Shown here in pieces: positions 36,003 to 45,298 of a stretch of 53,599 nucleotides of DNA. The stretch comes from Nitrospirales bacterium (GTDB lineage: Bacteria; Nitrospirota; Nitrospiria; Nitrospirales; UBA8639): positions 1-53,599 of the forward strand of contig JAJDBS010000240.1 in the NCBI GenBank assembly GCA_029261235.1. The letters run 5' to 3'. The notes below the pieces were generated by a model. That model ran no database searches, was not told the origin of the DNA, and saw only the letters and a program-made list of their open reading frames with translations. A program made the translations under genes and the position numbers. The stretch's first letter is position 1, and each line of letters starts with the position of its first letter.

Positions 36003-37597
36003 GGCTGTGCGACTCCTTCTTCTTGCGTCGGGCCTCCTTCCAGCCCTTGCGTCTGTTCGTGCTTGCCCTCATCTTTTGGTTCAGGCTTTAACGTCGAAAC
36101 TGTGGCATGTTGAGCCAACCATTCCCAGCGATCTTGCAGTTGCATGGCTAACTCAGCACCTTCTTCAACTGACAGATTGACCGGGAAAGGATCTTCGCCA
36201 ACCGCGGCTAACAGATTGGCATAGGCCATTTCTAATTTGGCCAAGGCCATCTCGTAGCGCAGCTCTGCCAGTAACCCTTGCACCTTCTCGCGAATAACCA
36301 TGTGCTCGCTCAATCTATTCAACGACCAAGACTGATGGACGTGCGCCGCAATTTTCATCTGGGTATCGAAATATCGTTTCGTCAATTTCACATCGTCGAG
36401 AGCCGCCTCATATTGCGCCGCTGCCACATGCACTTGGGTCATAATCGTCATGGTGAGAGCTAGGCTTTGCACATCTAAGACTTCTTTTTGGGCATCAATC
36501 ACTTGCAAGCGAGCCGGATACCGGAAGGCATTCATGAGATTCCAACTAATTTTTGCGCCATAACTCAACCAATTTTGGTTAAAGAGGAAACTATTGCTAT
36601 CCCAATTTCCTCCAACATTCGTATTGAGACTCGGTAACAATTCTAATATTGCCACCTTGGTCTCCTTCGAATTGATCCGCTTTTGATAGTCTACCGTGCG
36701 AAGTTCAGGACGATTCAATAAGGCTGTGCGTTCCAATTCATCAAGACTGTCCTTCACCTTGGAGACCAGTGGAGTCCGCTTGGGCATCACTAATTCATAC
36801 GGCTCACCAGGCTCAAGATTCATCAATTCTCCCAGTTGAATTCGCGACACAGAGAGCTCTTGATGTAATTGTTGAATTTCCTGCTGCGCCTGCAGCAATT
36901 CACGTTCATATTGCAGGGACGTGAGCGGAGTCTCTAAAGCCCGAGCACGAATAATTTGTGTTTCTGAAAGAGCATGACTGACCCAGTCATCCAGAAATGA
37001 CAGCCGCCCGAGCACACGCTCGGCACCAAGAGCCTTCCAAAAGGCTGAACGCACCTCTTGAATGACCCGATTGGCAGTTCGTCGCTTATCTTCTTCGGCG
37101 ATGAGGACATCATTTGATGCCTGTTCGGCACGCACATAGGACAGCCCAAAATCCAGCACATCCCAGCTCAGGGTCAGATTGGAGGAATAAATATTTTTTT
37201 CGGCTGAAGTCGAACCTTCCAAAGATTCCCGACCTGTGGTTAATGAACGACTGCTTGCCCCACTAAAATTGCTTCGGCCAGCATAGCCCGCATCGGCGAC
37301 CAATTTTGGCAATAAATCATAATGTGCGAGATCTAACTGACGATGCGCGACCATCTCCTTCAACCCCTGCACACGCGCTTCAAGATTAAACCGTAGTGCA
37401 CGAGCCATGGCTTCATACAAGGTAATAGGGCGAGACACAGGCTCTTGGTATTGCGTTAGTTGTGACAGATCATCTTGAACGCGTTGTTCAAGATCTTCTG
37501 GTGTCAGTGGAACAGGAGTCACAGCACAACCCACCAAAAGCCAAACAGCTCCCCAGGTCATAACCCATGCCAACATATAGGTCAGTTTTGGTACCAT
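35999..37597 (-). CDS. TolC-family outer-membrane efflux lipoprotein
   Basis: At 532 aa this is the trimeric outer-membrane channel subunit of the export operon. The signal peptide ends in LLVGC (Cys about residue 24), so it is a lipoprotein, as in OprM/CusC-type channels. Two repeated helical hairpin halves follow: LYEAMARALRFNLEARVQGLK with AHYDLLPKL in the first, LLNRPELRTVDYQKRI and LELLPSLNTNVGG in the second. The C-terminal tail after about 500 is charged and Gln/Glu-rich. It is the first gene of the four-gene exporter operon and is divergent from the second giant protein gene across a 664-bp spacer. The ATG at 37597 follows a TTG, and the ribosome binding site is weak. Confidence 0.9.
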   Translation of the reverse strand: MVPKLTYMLAWVMTWGAVWLLVGCAVTPVPLTPEDLEQRVQDDLSQLTQYQEPVSRPITLYEAMARALRFNLEARVQGLKEMVAHRQLDLAHYDLLPKLVADAGYAGRSNFSGASSRSLTTGRESLEGSTSAEKNIYSSNLTLSWDVLDFGLSYVRAEQASNDVLIAEEDKRRTANRVIQEVRSAFWKALGAERVLGRLSFLDDWVSHALSETQIIRARALETPLTSLQYERELLQAQQEIQQLHQELSVSRIQLGELMNLEPGEPYELVMPKRTPLVSKVKDSLDELERTALLNRPELRTVDYQKRINSKETKVAILELLPSLNTNVGGNWDSNSFLFNQNWLSYGAKISWNLMNAFRYPARLQVIDAQKEVLDVQSLALTMTIMTQVHVAAAQYEAALDDVKLTKRYFDTQMKIAAHVHQSWSLNRLSEHMVIREKVQGLLAELRYEMALAKLEMAYANLLAAVGEDPFPVNLSVEEGAELAMQLQDRWEWLAQHATVSTLKPEPKDEGKHEQTQGLEGGPTQEEGVAQP

Positions 37598-38261
37598 CAA
37601 AAAACTCTAATCAACCATCCTGGATATTCATCATGACTTTACCTTCATCCACATCACCAAGAAATGCATGTGGATAATTTCCATTCAGGTGGTCGATCTG
37701 CCTAACGAACTCATGCACGAAACACATGTGTTCTTCTTCCAAGCTCTTCGAGCCCCTCGTAATACAGCACGTCTAAGATAGCAGCTTCTTCGCGTTTCCA
37801 GCCGTTCCTAGCGGCACTTTTTTTCTCTTCTGTAATAGCACTCATTTGTCAAAGTTTGCAGGACTACAGTTCTGTCTCTCGGTATTTCTGCACTTCATAT
37901 TGAATACCTTCCGTTTTTTCAGACAATGAACCAGCCCTGATACATAACAATGAGCACGAACTACTGGTAACGACTTTCCTCCTCATATAAATGCGCATCT
38001 ATCATTATCCATTTTATTCAGCATCAACACTTACTGTGTTTTTATCCGAGTCCCTACTATTACGGTTTATCAAACCTGGCCGTCTTGTTCCTATACTCCC
38101 TTGATACAAGGAATTCCTACAATCTCTAACGACAACTCATCTGGCACAAGTTTTCCTAATTTCCCTCAACAACACCAAGTGACAACCAACAACTCCTAAA
38201 ATATTTCAAAATAGAGACAAGATCATTCGCTCGGTGACCGAAAAGGAAAGTGGAGAACTTT
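37598..38261. other. 664-bp divergent control region between exporter and second giant gene
   Basis: No gene is supported here. The spacer is AT-rich and must contain promoters for both the TolC-first exporter operon and the giant/kinase operon. It contains the perfect 5-3-5 repeat CCTTG-ATA-CAAGG (38099-38111) and a TGGCAC (38142) that resembles half of a sigma-54 site but lacks the GC element at -12. Short T-rich stretches occur, without a clear stem. Confidence 0.5.
38099..38111. promoter_or_regulatory. short perfect inverted repeat in the divergent control region
   Basis: CCTTG-ATA-CAAGG is a 13-base palindrome about 150 bases before the second giant gene. It is a possible operator; nothing else supports it. 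Confidence 0.3.
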
Positions 38262-41200
38262 ATGTTGTGGGACTATGTCTACATAGGAAGTCAGGTAGTT
38301 TGCAGCTTCATGCTCGACTTATGTCAAACCGCGCCAATACATGAATCTGGAGAATCAACAGTCCGTCGTGCTAACCATCCCACGAAACGCACCAGGAGAA
38401 AGACGCACACCAGATCGACGACAAGCAACTCGAAAGATACACCCGAGAACTTACGGGCACATGAAGAGCCGGGAGAGCTGGGGCTGCTTCTCGCCCTCGA
38501 ACCCAGAATCATGTTTGATGGGGCAGCCCTCGCCTCAGGGGCTGAAGTCGTACATGACCAAATCACGCAAGGTCTGGCTATCCCAGATCAAGAATTTGCA
38601 GAACATGATACGGAGACTGAGGCATTTTCCGATCCGTTCACCAACAGCATTGATCTCTTCTCGGCCCTGTCAACAGCGACGACACCTTCCGATCGACGAG
38701 AAATAATTTTCATTGATACAAGCGTTGAGGATTACCAGACGTTACTGCTCGGGATTGATCCTCATGCTGAGGCCATATTGCTCGATTCGACAAGAGACGG
38801 CATCGAACAAATTGCTGAAATTCTTGGCGGACGCACAGACATCGACGCCGTACATATCATTTCTCATGGGAATCAAGGCGAACTACGATTAGGGTCAGGT
38901 GTGCTGAATCTCGCGTCCATGCAAGGGGAATACGCCGATGAACTGGCGATCATTAACCAGTCCTTAACGGAAGAAGCGGACTTTCTTATTTATGGGTGTA
39001 ATTTTGGGGAAGGCGAAATTGGCCAGGAGGCCGCAAACCTTTTGGCTGAGTTAACCGGCACCGATGTGGCCGCTAGTGTGAACGACACTGGCAACGCTCA
39101 GTACGGCGCCGATTGGGATCTGGAATACCAAACAGGAACGATTGAAGCACAAGTCGCGGTGAGTGCCGAAACGCAAGAGGCCTGGATCGGCAAGCTGGCC
39201 GTCTTCACGGTTGATACATTTGCCGACGTCGTCAATGCTGGCGATGGCCTGACCTCGCTGCGTGAGGCCATCATCGCGGTCAATGCCGGCAGCGGTGGCG
39301 ACACTATCAACCTCGCCGCCGGAACGTATACGCTGTCGATTGCTGGAACCGGTGAAGATGCAGGGGCAACCGGCGATTTGGATATTAACAAGGATGTCAC
39401 CATTTCCGGGGCAGGTGCGGGTACAACGATCATCGATGGCAATAGCATTGACCGCGTATTTCACATCAAAGGGACCTCTAATACTGCGTCGATAAGTGGG
39501 GTCACCATTCAAGGAGGTGATCAGAGTAACGGCGGCGGAATATTTGTTGATAATACAAGCACCCTGAACCTCTCCGGTGCCACGCTCACTGGGAATAATC
39601 ACAGCGGCGCCGGAAGCGGTGGGGCCATTCACGTTCACGGAACTGCACATCTCAATGATGTCCTGTTATCCGGAAACACCGCAGACGATGGGGGTGCTAT
39701 TGGGTTTCACGGGGCAGACGGCGGATCGCTCACCAACGTCACGATAAGCGGAAATTCGACCACCGGAAAGGGCGGTGGAATTTGGAACGATTCTGTCATC
39801 ACAGTAATCAACTCCACCATAACTGGGAACATGGCGAACTCGGATGAGGGAGGAGGAGTCTATAACACCGGAACAATAACACTCACAGACACCACTATTA
39901 GTGGTAATTCAGCGACATGGGGCGGTGGAATTAACAATACCAATAATTTGACATTAGAGCGGGTGACCATTGATGGCAATACGTCCAGCAATAATGGTGG
40001 TGGAATCTATAATTTCGCTGGAAATACCGTTTCACTAACCAACGTGACGATCAGTGGAAACACCTCGGGGAACAATGGAGGAGGAATTTTCACGACCAGT
40101 TCCATCGACATCACGAACTCCACTATCGCCTCGAATTTGGGTGGTGGAGGCATTCACACAGTAGGATCTGGCGATGCCCGCCTCAAGAATACGATCCTCG
40201 ACAATAATGTTGGGGGGAATGCCAACCGAGCACTGACCTCTCTAGGCAATAATATCGACAGTGACAGCACGGCTGGCCTGGGCGATCCGCTAGATGGGGT
40301 CAACCCGATGCTAGCAGCTTTGGCGGATAATGGCGGCCCAACTCGGACTCACGCCCTACTAGGTGGCAGCCAAGCCATCAACGGCGGCACCGCGACAGGT
40401 GCGCCTGCTCTTGATCAGCGCGGAGTGAATCGCGATGGGAGCGTGGATATCGGTGCATATGAATTCACGGGTAACAGCACACCGACGCTGGACCTGGATC
40501 TGGACGATAGTTCCGGAGCCACGGGTAACGACTACAATCCTCCCTTGCCCTTTACTGAGGGCGATGGTCCTACGGCCATTGCGGACACCGACACGGCTCT
40601 TGTGGACGCGGACCTCGGCACGTTTGCCTCCGTGAAATTGGGCATCAGTGCTCTGCTGGATGGGAATGCTGAAGTGCTCATACTCGATGGCAGTACGTTT
40701 GCCCTGGCCACGGCCGTGGCGAGCCAAAATACCATGGGCGGACTTTACCATGTGGTGCTGGCGCCGAGCGGCGTAGCGGCTTCGCTGATCATCACCAAGG
40801 CAGGTGGGGGTACATTTACCGACCCCGAGACGGAAACCCTCATCAAGGCCATCCGATACCAGCACACGGACACCAGCAGCCCCACGAATGGAAACCGGTT
40901 GATTGATGTGATCGTTAACGACGGCACCCAGGATAGTGCGGCCGCACGGACGACGATCAACATCAACCCGGTTAACGACCCGCCCGTCGCCCTGGCCGAC
41001 AGCATCACCGTCAACGAAGGTTCCACTACTATCCTGAATCTCTCGGCGAATGATAGTGATGCCGATGATGGGCTGGATCTAACAAGCATCACCATTCTTG
41101 CAGGGCCCGCCAACGGTACTATCGACAGTATTAATGCCGATGGGACAGTGACGTACACCCACAATGGTTCGGAAACCCTCTCGGATAGTTTCACCTACAC

Positions 41201-42560
41201 GATCGATGATCCTTCTGGCGTGACCTCGAACACTGTGACCGTGAGCTTAACTGTGACCCCACAAAACGATTCCCCCTTGGCTGTAGCGAATAGCTTTACC
41301 GTCAACGAAAGTTCAACGAATACATTGAACCTCAGTGGGAATGATAGTGATGTGGACGATGGATTGGATCTGACCAGCATCGCGATTATCACAGGTCCTA
41401 CCAACGGCACCATCACCAGTATTAATACGAATGGGACGGTGGAGTATACCCATAACGGCTCAGAAACCGTCGTCGACAGTTTCACCTACACGATTAATGA
41501 TTTAGCTGGCGCCACGTCAAATACTGCAACCGTGAACCTCACCGTCACGCCACAAAACGATGCGCCTACGATCATTTCTGATGGGGGTGGTGCCAATGCA
41601 AACGTCTCAGTCCTCACGGGCAACACCGCTGTCACTACGGTGAATGCCACTGATGCAGAGGGCGCCCTACTGACCTACAGCATTATTGGCGGTGTAGATG
41701 CATCCTTATTTAGCATCGACCCCACCACAGGATCCCTCACCTTTCAGACAGCTCCTAACGTTCAGACGCCTGGCGATGTTGGAGGAGACAATATCTATGA
41801 CGTCATCGTGCAAGCTTCTGACGGCACATTAACCGACACCCAAGCCATTGCCATCACCGTTGCCGATTTACCAGTTGTTGTGCTCCCGCCCACCGCCGAT
41901 CCTCCATCGGAATCTCCGTCAGAAAGCGGAGAGGAAGACGCCGGGGAATCAGAGGACGAAGTATCAGGCAATGTGTTGCTCGCTGGAAGCAACCCTCAAG
42001 GTCATGGGTCCGGCGGCAATCAAAACTCCACGGGCGAGAATCCCAATGACTCCAACCAGTTGAATCATCTGGCAAAAGACAATGTAGCCCTCATGGAACA
42101 GCTCAGAGAGGGCAACGGCATCAAAGGGACTGCGGGAGACCTGATGGGTTTGTTCCAGCAGTCGTTTGAGAGGACGACGTTGAAGAGTGAGATTGCATCG
42201 TTGCTGGGAACCTCTTCGGGATTTCTGAAAGACCTCGATGAAGCCCGTGATGCATTGAATGACGTCGTCGCCACTGAAAAAACCTATGTGGCCTCGAGTA
42301 TCGCAGCTTCCACCGGACTGTCCGTGGGGTATGTCTTCTGGCTCCTTCGAAGTGGTGTGCTCCTGACTGCCTTACTCTCTTCCGTTCCTGCCTGGCAGTT
42401 CGTGAATCCTCTGCTGGTCTTAGATAGCCCGACAAAGAAAAAACGCCGCAAAAGCCAAGAAGATCCAGAAGACGATTCCGTTGAATCTATGTTTGAAAAT
42501 CACACAGAGCCCACTCAAACATCTCAAAGCAAGACAGAGAAAAATCCAAAGTCTCACTGA
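38262..42560 (+). CDS. second LEPR-XLL/DUF4347 surface protein (about 1432 aa)
   Basis: The ATG at 38262 has GGAG six bases before it; a GTG four codons upstream is less well placed. Domains (approximate residues): a basic N-terminal leader; LEPRIMFDGAAL (79-90); DUF4347 (145-320) with H202 in IISHG and C246 in LIYGCNFGEG; a right-handed beta-helix of the polymorphic-membrane-protein type (about 325-740) with repeated SGN(S/T)-x-x-x-GGGI turns; an Ig/cadherin-like region; two tandem modules with NEGSTTILNLSANDSD and NESSTNTLNLSGNDSD; a cadherin-like module; an acidic Ser/Glu linker; and a C-terminal region with the hydrophobic anchor GYVFWLLRSGVLLTALLSS (about 1355-1375), a KKKRRK patch and a polar tail. 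The leader, DUF4347 and anchor match the 4407-aa protein closely while the middle differs. It is followed after 14 bp by the hybrid kinase gene. Confidence 0.9.
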   Translation: MLWDYVYIGSQVVCSFMLDLCQTAPIHESGESTVRRANHPTKRTRRKTHTRSTTSNSKDTPENLRAHEEPGELGLLLALEPRIMFDGAALASGAEVVHDQITQGLAIPDQEFAEHDTETEAFSDPFTNSIDLFSALSTATTPSDRREIIFIDTSVEDYQTLLLGIDPHAEAILLDSTRDGIEQIAEILGGRTDIDAVHIISHGNQGELRLGSGVLNLASMQGEYADELAIINQSLTEEADFLIYGCNFGEGEIGQEAANLLAELTGTDVAASVNDTGNAQYGADWDLEYQTGTIEAQVAVSAETQEAWIGKLAVFTVDTFADVVNAGDGLTSLREAIIAVNAGSGGDTINLAAGTYTLSIAGTGEDAGATGDLDINKDVTISGAGAGTTIIDGNSIDRVFHIKGTSNTASISGVTIQGGDQSNGGGIFVDNTSTLNLSGATLTGNNHSGAGSGGAIHVHGTAHLNDVLLSGNTADDGGAIGFHGADGGSLTNVTISGNSTTGKGGGIWNDSVITVINSTITGNMANSDEGGGVYNTGTITLTDTTISGNSATWGGGINNTNNLTLERVTIDGNTSSNNGGGIYNFAGNTVSLTNVTISGNTSGNNGGGIFTTSSIDITNSTIASNLGGGGIHTVGSGDARLKNTILDNNVGGNANRALTSLGNNIDSDSTAGLGDPLDGVNPMLAALADNGGPTRTHALLGGSQAINGGTATGAPALDQRGVNRDGSVDIGAYEFTGNSTPTLDLDLDDSSGATGNDYNPPLPFTEGDGPTAIADTDTALVDADLGTFASVKLGISALLDGNAEVLILDGSTFALATAVASQNTMGGLYHVVLAPSGVAASLIITKAGGGTFTDPETETLIKAIRYQHTDTSSPTNGNRLIDVIVNDGTQDSAAARTTININPVNDPPVALADSITVNEGSTTILNLSANDSDADDGLDLTSITILAGPANGTIDSINADGTVTYTHNGSETLSDSFTYTIDDPSGVTSNTVTVSLTVTPQNDSPLAVANSFTVNESSTNTLNLSGNDSDVDDGLDLTSIAIITGPTNGTITSINTNGTVEYTHNGSETVVDSFTYTINDLAGATSNTATVNLTVTPQNDAPTIISDGGGANANVSVLTGNTAVTTVNATDAEGALLTYSIIGGVDASLFSIDPTTGSLTFQTAPNVQTPGDVGGDNIYDVIVQASDGTLTDTQAIAITVADLPVVVLPPTADPPSESPSESGEEDAGESEDEVSGNVLLAGSNPQGHGSGGNQNSTGENPNDSNQLNHLAKDNVALMEQLREGNGIKGTAGDLMGLFQQSFERTTLKSEIASLLGTSSGFLKDLDEARDALNDVVATEKTYVASSIAASTGLSVGYVFWLLRSGVLLTALLSSVPAWQFVNPLLVLDSPTKKKRRKSQEDPEDDSVESMFENHTEPTQTSQSKTEKNPKSH

Positions 42561-42574
42561 TATATTTGTATTGA

Positions 42575-45097
42575 ATGCTGAACTTCCTCTCGACAAAATC
42601 TCGTATGGCCATTGGCCAAGTCAGTCTCCTTGTGAGTGTGTTGCTGACGGCAAGTCTGTTGGGTCTCATGCCAGATCGACTCGGGGCCATTCGCGATGGA
42701 CGCGCTGCCTTAGCCGAAGCCATTGCCACTAACAGCTCAATCTTCATTACACAGAAAGACGTAGACCGTTTGGAGGGGATCTTGTCCCTGGTCGTAGACC
42801 GCAACGAAGACCTCTTATCTGCTGGCTTGCGCACAGAAGCCGGCCAATGGCTTGTCACAATTGGTGACCATGAAGAACATTGGAGAGACGATGATTCCGA
42901 AATTTCCGATCACACCCAAGTATCGGTGTCTATTTGGGAGGGTGACACGAAATGGGGGCGAGTCGAACTTCGATTCAACCCCCTGGCTGGAAAAGGCTGG
43001 ATGGGAGTTGTCACTGATCCGCAGACCCAATTCATTCTGTTCGTAGCACTCCTGAGTTTCCTAGGTTTTTATTTCTATTTGGGAAAAATGTTGAAACAGC
43101 TCGACCCCTCACAAGCCGTTCCGGAACGAGTGCGATCGGCATTGGATACCATGGCTGAAGGGCTCCTCGTCCTAGATGACACACAACAGATCATGCTTGC
43201 CAATCGTGCATTTTCCACGCTGTTAGCCACTACCCCTGAGGCTCTTTTAGGTCGGAAGGTAGGAGAGTTCCCCTGGTCTGATGCTAATGATCAACCCTTG
43301 GAGCCAAGCACTAGCCCTTGGCAGTTAGCTTTACAATCAGGCGAGGCGAAAAAAAACCAGCGCGTTCATTTGACTCTGTCCGACAACGCGCGACACACCT
43401 TCATGATCAATTGCTCCCCCATCCTTGGTAGTGGTGCAAAGAATGTGGGTGTCATGGTGAGCTTTGATGACATCACGCAATTAGAAGAAGCAGAGATCGA
43501 GTTACTCAAATCCAAGGAGGAGGCTGAAGCCGCCAACCAAGCGAAAAGTGCCTTCCTGGCGAATATGAGTCATGAAATCCGTACACCCATGAATGCTATT
43601 TTGGGTTTCACCGAACTACTCAAACGCGGCTTCGGACGTGACTCTGAGGAAACCCACAAGCACCTCGAGATTATTCATTCTAGCGGAAAACATTTGCTGG
43701 AGCTCATTAACGACATCTTGGATCTCTCAAAGGTTGAATCGGGGCACTTGGAGATAGAACGGATACAATTTAACCCCTACCATGTGATCCTAGAGGTCGT
43801 GAAAGTCCTCAGCGCGAGGGCGAGCGAGAAACAGATCGGACTCGAACTCAAACTAGAAAACGACGTACCTGAAACCATCAGCGGTGATCCAGGGCGAATT
43901 CGTCAGATCGTCACAAATCTCGTCGGAAACGCTGTGAAATTCACGGAACAGGGCGGTGTGACGGTGACCGCTTATGCCACACGATTGGATGAAGACATGC
44001 TCCAATTTCATATCGATATTGCAGACTCCGGAGTTGGAATGAGTCCTGACGCCACAACCAAAATCTTTGAAGATTTCGTCCAGGCTGATGAGTCGATTAC
44101 TCGCAAGTTTGGTGGAACTGGTCTTGGTTTATCAATCAGTCGCAAGTTTGCCCGCGCATTAGGTGGAGATATCATCGCCGAAAGTAAGCCCGGTGTGGGC
44201 AGCACCTTCAAAGTGACCCTCGATGCAGGTAAGGTGACCGAAGTGGAATGGGTGACTCCAGAACAGGCCGTCGCCACCATTGAGGCTCCCACCATACAGG
44301 ACCAAGCCAGCTGGGTCTTTCCACCAGCCCAGATCTTGGTCGTGGACGATGGCCCAGAGAATCGCGAATTTATCAAGGTGGTGTTGGAAGACTATGACCT
44401 GACGATTCATGAAGCTGGCAACGGCCGCATCGCGGTGGACATGGCCTCAACGACTAATTACGACCTCATCCTCATGGATGTACAGATGCCCGAAATGGAT
44501 GGATTCACCGCGACCCGAATATTGCGCGACCGTGGGTTGCAAGTACCCATTGTTGCCTTGACCGCCAACGCCATGAAAGGGTTCGAGCAGGAACTCTACG
44601 AGGCCGGGTATTCAGAATATCTGACCAAACCCATTGATCTGGATCGTTTTCTATCCAAGCTGGCTGAACTCTTGAATGCCAAACAGCAACAGGATGTGAT
44701 TGTTGAAGCGATCATCTCAGGGTCGCGTCAGGAATCAACGCCTGTTGCAGAAGATTCTTCTCCGATTGTGTCCAGACTTGGTGAGAATAACCCCAGATTT
44801 GCGAAAGTGATTGCACGTTTTGTGGGTCGCTTGCAAGAACAGTTGCCCGCGATGGACAAAGCCCTCTTGGCTCAAGATTTTGACGCACTGGCCAAATTAG
44901 GCCATTGGCTGAAAGGAGCAGGAGGAACGGTGGGATTCGATGAATTCTTCGAACCTGCCAGTGAACTTGAAGCTGCTGCTCAGGCAATGGATGTAGAGAC
45001 CAGCGAAAGTCATATTCAACACATTCACCGATTGGCAGCCCGCATCGTTGTGGACAACCAGCCGGTCATATCAAAGCCTGTCCCGCACTCAGACTAA
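42575..45097 (+). CDS. hybrid histidine kinase: sensor-TM-PAS-HisKA-HATPase-REC-HPt
   Basis: The product is 840 aa. Helices at about 12-31 and 152-170 flank a periplasmic segment; PAS covers about 185-305. The HisKA motif is FLANMSHEIRTPMN with H333. The ATPase has an N box (RIRQIVTNLVGNAVKF), G1 (DSGVGM) and G2 (GGTGLGLSIS). The receiver has D635 in LILMDVQMP and K685 in YLTKP. The C-terminal HPt has H777 in LGHWLKGAGG. All phosphorelay residues are present. The N-terminal 310 residues are colinear with the diguanylate cyclase at 16386-17906. The gene starts 14 bp after the second giant gene, so the pair is one operon; the next gene, REC-GGDEF-EAL, is a plausible phosphate acceptor for the HPt. 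The signal is unknown; a link to the surface protein is inference. Confidence 0.93.
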   Translation: MLNFLSTKSRMAIGQVSLLVSVLLTASLLGLMPDRLGAIRDGRAALAEAIATNSSIFITQKDVDRLEGILSLVVDRNEDLLSAGLRTEAGQWLVTIGDHEEHWRDDDSEISDHTQVSVSIWEGDTKWGRVELRFNPLAGKGWMGVVTDPQTQFILFVALLSFLGFYFYLGKMLKQLDPSQAVPERVRSALDTMAEGLLVLDDTQQIMLANRAFSTLLATTPEALLGRKVGEFPWSDANDQPLEPSTSPWQLALQSGEAKKNQRVHLTLSDNARHTFMINCSPILGSGAKNVGVMVSFDDITQLEEAEIELLKSKEEAEAANQAKSAFLANMSHEIRTPMNAILGFTELLKRGFGRDSEETHKHLEIIHSSGKHLLELINDILDLSKVESGHLEIERIQFNPYHVILEVVKVLSARASEKQIGLELKLENDVPETISGDPGRIRQIVTNLVGNAVKFTEQGGVTVTAYATRLDEDMLQFHIDIADSGVGMSPDATTKIFEDFVQADESITRKFGGTGLGLSISRKFARALGGDIIAESKPGVGSTFKVTLDAGKVTEVEWVTPEQAVATIEAPTIQDQASWVFPPAQILVVDDGPENREFIKVVLEDYDLTIHEAGNGRIAVDMASTTNYDLILMDVQMPEMDGFTATRILRDRGLQVPIVALTANAMKGFEQELYEAGYSEYLTKPIDLDRFLSKLAELLNAKQQQDVIVEAIISGSRQESTPVAEDSSPIVSRLGENNPRFAKVIARFVGRLQEQLPAMDKALLAQDFDALAKLGHWLKGAGGTVGFDEFFEPASELEAAAQAMDVETSESHIQHIHRLAARIVVDNQPVISKPVPHSD

Positions 45098-45298
45098 CAG
45101 GTACCCCCGGGTTTCCTCGTAAAAAATCATATCAATATACCAATTTATCCTTAGGATTGAACGTTGGGATTCCGAAAGAATAGGAGTAATACATCCATGA
45201 GCGCTTACTTGTGAGACAAAAACCCCCTACTCCAATCGAGTCGGAGACAGCACTCATGTTCATCACTAGCCTAAGAGAAAGTTGAAAATCGATCTCGC

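Noticed and set aside
38142-38157. Sigma-54 promoter upstream of the second giant gene
   Set aside because: TGGCAC is present but the GC of the -12 element is CC at the required distance, so the match is incomplete.
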